Source: Verrucomicrobiota bacterium
GTDB taxonomy: Bacteria > Verrucomicrobiota > Verrucomicrobiia > Limisphaerales > UBA1319
Reading direction: 5' to 3'
DNA: 64,000 nt
NCBI GenBank assembly: GCA_022711435.1
Contig: JAKLFB010000018.1
Coordinates: 1-64,000 of the forward strand
Every line of letters begins with the position of its first letter. The first letter of the stretch is position 1. The notes below the pieces were generated by a model that ran no database searches, was not told the origin of the DNA, and saw only the letters and a program-made list of their open reading frames with translations. The translations under genes and the position numbers were made by a program. This document shows, in pieces, positions 55,692-61,730 of the stretch.

Positions 55692-56735
55692 TCACCGGAT
55701 CCGGCCTTTGGTTCGAGTGGCGATCCGGTAAATCGCGCCGGCCCCGGTGACGTAGAGCCGGGCGCCGTTATCCCCCCACGCGCAGCCCGATACCGGCTCC
55801 GGGATCTCGATCGTGCCCAGATGCTGGCCCGAGGCAGATAGCACCAGAATCCCGCCTGGCCCCGCGGCGAACACGTTCCCTTTTTGATCCGTCCGCATCC
55901 CTCCGGGCAGGCCGCGCCCTTGGCCGCTCAAAGAGGCCCCGTCAAACCAAAGCCGGCGGGCCCCCACTGACCCGTCCCGCCCAAGCTCATAGGCCCACCA
56001 GGCTGGACGCTGGGGATTCGCGTCGGCCACATAGAGGCTCTTCTCCGAAGGCGACAGCGCGATCCCGGTCGGCCGAGCCAGCTCCCGGTCGAGGAGCCGC
56101 AGCTCTCCTTTCCGCGGCAGTTGGTAGACACCGCTGTAGGTCAGCTCGCGGCTCGAATCCCGCTCCAGCCCCTCCAGCCCCAAGGGAGGATCCGTAAAAT
56201 ACAGGTCGCCGTTTCGGTTCATCACCGCAGCGTGCGGGCTGTTGAAGCGCGAGTACCGATAATACTCGACCAGCACCGTGCGATTCGTCTCGTCGCGGCG
56301 GATTTCGATCCGCTCGATCCGGCGGTTGCCGTGCTGGCACAGAATCCACGACCGCGCGCTCTCCACCAGGATGGCGCTGGTGCCCATCGCGCCGCCCCTC
56401 GGGTAATAGTTCGTGTAGCCGCTCATCTCGAGAACCACCCGGGCCGGCGCCCCGCTCTGCCATGCGTAGAGCCGGTTGGACTCGATGTCCGAAAACAACA
56501 GCTGACGCTCAGAGCTGTCCCAGCAGGGCGCCGTCGCGGACTTGAATCCCTCCGCCACCCGTTCGATCGGCGTGTTGGACGCGATCAGAAGGTCGAACGC
56601 CGGCGCCAGCGCCACCAGGCGGCCAGCCGATGGCGGCGGCGGCGCCTTGGAGACGCGCGCTCCCGCGGCCATCGTCGTCACTCCCAGACCGGCATACAGG
56701 CCGATCCACCATAGATTCGCAACGCATCGTTTCAT
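55692..56735 (-). CDS. Exported SMP-30/gluconolactonase-like beta-propeller
   Basis: 347 aa. Signal-like start (LWWIGLYAGLGVTTMAAGA), then a six-bladed propeller pattern: VAEGFKSATAPCWDSSERQLLFSDIES (split here: EGFKSATAPCWD, LLFSDIESNRLY), SPHAAVMNRNGDLYFTDPPLG, RPTGIALSPSEKSLYVADAN and LPGGMRTDQKGNVFAAGPGG. The Glu, Asn and Asp residues of the SMP-30 metal site can be placed in EGF, SPHAAV/TDPP and ALSPSE segments. Family members hydrolyse sugar lactones. It lies between the caspase/FGE and kinase/FGE genes on the same strand, so it may be a metabolic passenger or a sensor component. Confidence 0.8.
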   Translation of the reverse strand: MKRCVANLWWIGLYAGLGVTTMAAGARVSKAPPPPSAGRLVALAPAFDLLIASNTPIERVAEGFKSATAPCWDSSERQLLFSDIESNRLYAWQSGAPARVVLEMSGYTNYYPRGGAMGTSAILVESARSWILCQHGNRRIERIEIRRDETNRTVLVEYYRYSRFNSPHAAVMNRNGDLYFTDPPLGLEGLERDSSRELTYSGVYQLPRKGELRLLDRELARPTGIALSPSEKSLYVADANPQRPAWWAYELGRDGSVGARRLWFDGASLSGQGRGLPGGMRTDQKGNVFAAGPGGILVLSASGQHLGTIEIPEPVSGCAWGDNGARLYVTGAGAIYRIATRTKGRIR

Positions 56736-56811
56736 CGGTATCGAGTCCTCCCAGATTCATTGGCGGGTCCGTGCATTGTCAACATCAAACCGTCCTCGCA
56801 CCCTGGGGCCC

Positions 56812-58509
56812 TCACGCGACCGCCACCATCGCCACCACGCACCGAAAGCCGTTGTTGGCCCGGCGGCACCCGGGATCGCGCGCGTTCCGATACGACGATA
56901 GCAGCGATTCCCTCAGATCGCTCCGCCAGGACGCGCCCCGCAACACCCGCCCCTGCCGCGTTTCGTCATACCAATCCTCGCACCATTCCCACACATTGCC
57001 CCCCAGGTCGTGCAGCCCATACGCGTTCGCCGGAAACACACCAACGGGCGACGTGTGGGCAAAATCGTCGACCGACAGCGCCGGGTCATAGTTGCCCGCG
57101 CCCTTGGGCGGCGGCCATTCCCGGCCCCAAGGGTATCGGTTGCCGATCCGGCCGCTCCGCTCCTTCGGGCTGTTCTCCGGCTCCCGTGGCAGACCGGCCG
57201 CCGCGCTCCATTCCTGGTCCGTCGGCAGACGATAATGCTGCTCCTGCCCCAGCCGGCCATCCAGACGCTCCCGCTCCGTCAGCCAGGCGCAAAAGGCCTG
57301 CGCCTCCTCCCATGTCACCTTCACCACCGGATGATCCTGCTCCTGCGCGAATTCGGGCGGATCGACATTCCGGCGCGTGGCCTCAGCAAAGACCGCATAA
57401 TCCCGCACGCGAGCCGGCCAGACCCCGAACAGCACCAGCGTCCCCGGCAGAGCAACGAACTTCATCCCCAGGCTGTTCTCCCACCGCTCGCCCTCCCGCG
57501 GCCAGCCGTAGCGACGCGTCGCTTCCTCGCGCTCGCCCCGGACCGACGGCGCGCAATCCCGGCACGTGTTTTCCTGGGCGTCCAGGTGCCTCTCGCACAG
57601 CCAGTCCCTGCCGCATTGCCGGCATCGAAAGGTCTTCTCGGGCACATTGCGATGCCCGCAAACGGGGCAGATGGCCAGCCGATGCCCAGTCGTGCGCGCG
57701 GCCGGGCCTTCCTTCGGCGCCGGAGCGCTCGGCGGCGGGCCCCCCGGCCGCGCCGGCGCCAGGACCGGTGGATCTCCGCTGCGCTGGGTCCATGGCCGCT
57801 GGCCTCCCGCCAGGTGATGCCGCTCCGCCAGCACCCCCATCCGCTGCCGCATGTGCTCCTCGAATTGGTCGTCCACCCGCACCTCGCGTCCCTCGGCCAG
57901 CGCCGCCTGCAGCTCCTCGATCAGCGCCTGGCTGAACAGCCCGTGCCGCAGGTCGGGCACCTCCTGCGCCTGCCCGTCCTCCTCGCACGAAACCAGCACG
58001 CTCAACGGCCCCCCCGCCAGCCGCCGGCCTGCCCCCGCCACCAGCTCCCGCAGAATCCCGCTCCCCCGCATCCCTTGGACCCCGCCATCGCGGGCCCGCA
58101 GCAGGTTCCGCCGGCATGCGTCCAGGATGAACAGCCGGGCCACCCCCTCGCGGCTGGTCTTGTCCCGCAGCAAATCCACCGGAACGGCATGCCGGTAGTA
58201 CACCAGCTCGTCCAGCGCCGCCTCGGGCCCCAGCAATAGATGCCGCCCGTTGAGCTCGTAGCCGTGGCCCGCAAAGTAAAACAAAAACAGGTCGCCTGGC
58301 TGCAGCCCGGCGCACATCGCCGCCGCCGTCTTCAGCACCAATCCGTCGTCCGCCTCCGACTCCGCCAGCTTGCGGACATCATGGAAGCCGGCCGCATACT
58401 TGAGCAGCGCGAACAGCTCGGTCGCATCCTGATCCGCATAAGCCAGCGAATTCACCGCCGGATCCGAATACCGGTTGATTCCCACCACTAAGGCCACTCG
58501 CTTGATCAT
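56812..58509 (-). CDS. Caspase-like peptidase with zinc ribbons and FGE-like C-terminus
   Basis: 565 aa from ATG 58509 (MIKRVALVVGINRY); ATG 58518 is an alternative. Caspase (C14) domain 1-240: VALVVGINRY, catalytic His82 in FYFAGHGYE, Cys132 in FILDACRRN. Zinc-binding segment 281-319: Cys281, 284, 296, 299, 305, His308, Cys316, 319. FGE-like domain about 343-560: ENSLGMKFV, YRLPTDQEWSAAAGL, YGLHDLGGNVWEWCEDW, LRGASWRSDLRE, NNGFRCVV; the two FGE cysteine positions are Ser. No signal peptide or helix: cytoplasmic. Likely a protease effector gated by a recognition domain. It heads the minus-strand set with the SMP-30-like and two kinase genes. Confidence 0.9.
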   Translation of the reverse strand: MIKRVALVVGINRYSDPAVNSLAYADQDATELFALLKYAAGFHDVRKLAESEADDGLVLKTAAAMCAGLQPGDLFLFYFAGHGYELNGRHLLLGPEAALDELVYYRHAVPVDLLRDKTSREGVARLFILDACRRNLLRARDGGVQGMRGSGILRELVAGAGRRLAGGPLSVLVSCEEDGQAQEVPDLRHGLFSQALIEELQAALAEGREVRVDDQFEEHMRQRMGVLAERHHLAGGQRPWTQRSGDPPVLAPARPGGPPPSAPAPKEGPAARTTGHRLAICPVCGHRNVPEKTFRCRQCGRDWLCERHLDAQENTCRDCAPSVRGEREEATRRYGWPREGERWENSLGMKFVALPGTLVLFGVWPARVRDYAVFAEATRRNVDPPEFAQEQDHPVVKVTWEEAQAFCAWLTERERLDGRLGQEQHYRLPTDQEWSAAAGLPREPENSPKERSGRIGNRYPWGREWPPPKGAGNYDPALSVDDFAHTSPVGVFPANAYGLHDLGGNVWEWCEDWYDETRQGRVLRGASWRSDLRESLLSSYRNARDPGCRRANNGFRCVVAMVAVA

Positions 58510-58799
58510 AGATCCCATCGGTTTGCTGGCGAGCCCCAGACTACTGGTTGCCCCCCAGCCATGCAAGCCGTTGTCGAGCGCCCACCGGGGCGTTCACTCC
58601 TGCAGGCCCCCATACAAAACGGCGCTCGCCCCGGAAATCTGTCGAGCCCGGCACAACCATTCCGGTTGCCTGTTTCGGCCCCATCGCGTAGACAGTCATC
58701 CGCCAGCTGGCCGAATGGATCGAAGGCTGATTGCGGATTGTCCGGGCAGCGGTTGGTGTTCCGGCGAAAGACCGGCAAGAGAATCTGCGTCGATATTCC
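58510..58799. other. Divergent region between the two caspase gene sets
   Basis: About 290 bp separating the minus-strand caspase/kinase set from the plus-strand caspase set. I see no gene, no strong promoter and no long repeat. A weak GATATT sits at 58792-58797, just before the right-hand ATG. A shared regulator would have to bind here. Confidence 0.4.
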
Positions 58800-61730
58800 A
58801 TGAGAGAGGAAAGAGCAAGCCGTCAGCCGGCGGACCGCGAGGATGCGTCCGTGCGAGACTTGGTTGGTGGGCTGGAGGCTGGGCGGACGCCAGATGGACA
58901 TCCGGCGATTCGGAGCGATTACCGCCGGCGTTGGACGGTCGTGGCGGGCGTGCGACACTACGGCGACTTTGCCCGCACGCGGTTGCCGAGCCTGGAGAAC
59001 GCCGTCAACGATGCGTGCCGAATTTACCGTCTTTTGGTGCGCGATTACGGCTGCACCGGGCGGCTGCTCTGCCGGCTGGAGGACGTGCAGGCGTATGACG
59101 AACGGCTCGGTGATCGAGCCACGCCCCTGGCACCGCTGGTAGCCGGGAACGGTTCGCGGGCGGAGGTCCTCGATGCGATCGATGAGGTCAGGCGGAATGC
59201 CGCGCAGGAGGATCTGTTCATCTTTTTCTACAGCGGCCACGGGACGGATGAGGGCAAGGGTTTCATGGTGCCGTATGCCGCGGTGCGCGACCGGCACTCG
59301 ACCTACCTCATGTATGAGACGTTCTGGGGCGCGTTGTCCGCTCTGCCGTGCCGGCACAAGCTGCTCCTGTTCGATTGCTGCTACGCGGGGATTGTGCACC
59401 GCGACATCCGTACCCTGGCGGGCAACTCGGCTCTCGAGGCCCGCGGCGACATTTTGCTGGCAGAGCGTTTGGCCATTTTGACTGCGACCGACTCCTTCAA
59501 GGTCGCGCCCGATCGTTACCAGTCCTACGACGACGGGGGAGCGGCTTCAAACCATAGCGCCTTTACCGAAGCGCTGGCGGCGACACTGGCGGCCGCCCCC
59601 CCCGGGCAGGATCTGCTGCCGGAAGGCATTTTTATCCATGTGCACGAACGAGTGACGCGGCAGCTGTTGCCTCTGCCTATCGATGGGGTCTGGATCCGGC
59701 CAGGGTTTTCCGGCAAGGGCGCCGGCCGATTAGTGCTGCGCAAGCCGGGCCTGCACATCGTGGCTCCCCCTGTCGTTGCCTTGAATTCAGGCTGTGGGCA
59801 TACGGAGCTGTTGCGGGTGAGTGGGGGTGCGGCGCCCTACGTCTGGACCCTCGATGATGCGGTGCTGGGCGGGCGCCTTGGCTCCGGTTCGGGTGAGTTG
59901 GCATTGGATGGCCAGAAATTGGAGGTGGGCCGTCATGACATCGCCGTGCGCGTGACAGACGGCCGGGGGAACTCGGCGTGCGAGTCCATCCATTTGCTGG
60001 TGCGTCCCGCCCAGGCCGGACGACTCGAGATTGCCACGATCCGGCTGGAACCCTGTTTCGTCGGGGTGGATTACCGTTTCGCGCTGCAGGCCGAGGGCGG
60101 CGTCTGGCCCTTGCGGTGGACCGTGGAAGGGCTGCCCGACGGTTTGGTCTGCAATCCCGCGGACGGCGCCCTGCACGGGATGGTGAGCCAGGAGTCTCTG
60201 GCGAAGGCGGAGGGTCGAAACCACTATGTGCTCGACTTGATTCTCAGGGATGCCGAGCAACGCGAGGCGCGCCAGCAGGTCCGGTTGGTCGTCGTGGATC
60301 CGGAGACCTACTGCGAGGTTCCGGCGGGCAAGACCCGGCTGGGGTACCATCCGTCTCCCGGTCGCGAGAAGGAGCTGCACCGGCTCGGGATCAAGGACGC
60401 TCTGCTGGGGCGAATCGCCAGCCGCTCATGTTCCGCCGGCGAGGTCTATGTGCCTCGGTTCTTCATCAAACGGCATCCCGTGACCAACCGGGAGTGGGCG
60501 GCTTTTGTTCAGGCGACCGACTATCCCGCCATGCCTCGGCGCTGGGCCGCCGCCGGTTTCGATCTCGCCCGTGAAGGGGACTTGCCCGTGACAGACATTG
60601 GATTAGAAGCCATGCGGGCCTATTGTGCCTGGCGCGGATCGCGTTTGCCCACGGGCTGGGAATGGGAGAAAGCCGCGCGTGGCGACGACGGACGGCTCTT
60701 TCCGTGGGGCGACCGGTTCAATCCCGACTATTGCAACAGCCCGGCGTTGTATTGGGGCGGGTTAACCCCGGTCGACCAGTTCCCCGAGGCGGCCAGCCCG
60801 TGCGGCGCGCTCGACCTGACAGGCAACGCTTGGGAGTGTGTGGCCGAAAGGACCTGGGCCTGCGGTCAATGGCGGCAACAGCTGCGAGGAGGATCCTGGG
60901 CGGACAACACGGTGGACCTGCTTTCGTGTCTGCCCAGTTCCATGGACGAGATCTGGGGTTTGCGTCTGGAGAATCGCTGCGGTTGTTTGGTCTCGGCCGA
61001 TGGCAGGACTGATCCGCGCATTGGCTTTCGGGACGTGCTCGAGGTCGAGGACACACCGGCGTATCCGCAGGGTTTCGTGCCCCTGGCGAGATCGCACTTC
61101 ATCATCCCGGGCACACGGCGGGATGTGCTGACTCCGCCCTTGTTCCTGGCCCGCTACACGGTGACGAATTTGGAATATGCTGAATTTGTGCGAGCCACGA
61201 ATCACCGCCGGCCGTGTCATTGGGATTCGAGCGGGCCGAGGTTCTTCGATTTCGAGGAGCGGTATCTGCCGGTGGTGCAGGTGAGCTGGGAGGATGCCCA
61301 CGCTTTCTGCCGCTGGAAGTCGCAGAGCCTGGGCGTCTGCTGCCGCGTCATGACCGAGCGAGTGTGGCTGGCAGCGGTGCACGGGCCCGGGCAGGGGAGG
61401 GCGTTTGTTCCGCGGCGCTTTCCATGGGGCAAGGCATGGGATCGTTTCCAATGCAACGCGCGCGATTCCGGCCCGGGCGGACCGGTGCGGGTGTTCGATC
61501 TGCCTGGCAGCCGTGCGCTGTGCGGCGCCTGTCACCTGGTGGGCAATGTCTGGCAATGGATCAGCGAAGGGAAGGTTGCGGGCGGGAGCTGGATCGAGGC
61601 GTGCGATGATCCGGTGGACTGGGTGCGCTCGTGCGAGGGACCACGATGCGACGCGGGCTTCCGCTATTACACCGAGGAATCGCCCCAGCCGCCTCGAACG
61701 GCTCGGACCGAGGGCAAAAAGCAGTTATGA
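58800..61730 (+). CDS. Caspase-like peptidase with Ig-like and two FGE-like modules
   Basis: 976 aa from ATG 58800; the true start is uncertain (the frame opens at 58731, and the caspase fold begins near residue 44, RRWTVVAGVRHYGDF). Caspase: His147 in IFFYSGHGTDE, Cys194 in LLLFDCCYAG. Residues about 330-545 are Ig/cadherin-like sandwiches (PAPYVWTLDD-type turns, ALQAEGGVWPLRWTVEGLPD). Two FGE-like modules follow, starting at FFIKRHPVTNREWAAFV (about 565) and LFLARYTVTNLEYAEFV (about 780), each with a GNAWE/GNVWQ and GGSW motif but no FGE Cys pair. No signal peptide. It overlaps the next caspase gene by ATGA. The repeated recognition modules suggest binding of a partner protein. Confidence 0.87.
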   Translation: MREERASRQPADREDASVRDLVGGLEAGRTPDGHPAIRSDYRRRWTVVAGVRHYGDFARTRLPSLENAVNDACRIYRLLVRDYGCTGRLLCRLEDVQAYDERLGDRATPLAPLVAGNGSRAEVLDAIDEVRRNAAQEDLFIFFYSGHGTDEGKGFMVPYAAVRDRHSTYLMYETFWGALSALPCRHKLLLFDCCYAGIVHRDIRTLAGNSALEARGDILLAERLAILTATDSFKVAPDRYQSYDDGGAASNHSAFTEALAATLAAAPPGQDLLPEGIFIHVHERVTRQLLPLPIDGVWIRPGFSGKGAGRLVLRKPGLHIVAPPVVALNSGCGHTELLRVSGGAAPYVWTLDDAVLGGRLGSGSGELALDGQKLEVGRHDIAVRVTDGRGNSACESIHLLVRPAQAGRLEIATIRLEPCFVGVDYRFALQAEGGVWPLRWTVEGLPDGLVCNPADGALHGMVSQESLAKAEGRNHYVLDLILRDAEQREARQQVRLVVVDPETYCEVPAGKTRLGYHPSPGREKELHRLGIKDALLGRIASRSCSAGEVYVPRFFIKRHPVTNREWAAFVQATDYPAMPRRWAAAGFDLAREGDLPVTDIGLEAMRAYCAWRGSRLPTGWEWEKAARGDDGRLFPWGDRFNPDYCNSPALYWGGLTPVDQFPEAASPCGALDLTGNAWECVAERTWACGQWRQQLRGGSWADNTVDLLSCLPSSMDEIWGLRLENRCGCLVSADGRTDPRIGFRDVLEVEDTPAYPQGFVPLARSHFIIPGTRRDVLTPPLFLARYTVTNLEYAEFVRATNHRRPCHWDSSGPRFFDFEERYLPVVQVSWEDAHAFCRWKSQSLGVCCRVMTERVWLAAVHGPGQGRAFVPRRFPWGKAWDRFQCNARDSGPGGPVRVFDLPGSRALCGACHLVGNVWQWISEGKVAGGSWIEACDDPVDWVRSCEGPRCDAGFRYYTEESPQPPRTARTEGKKQL

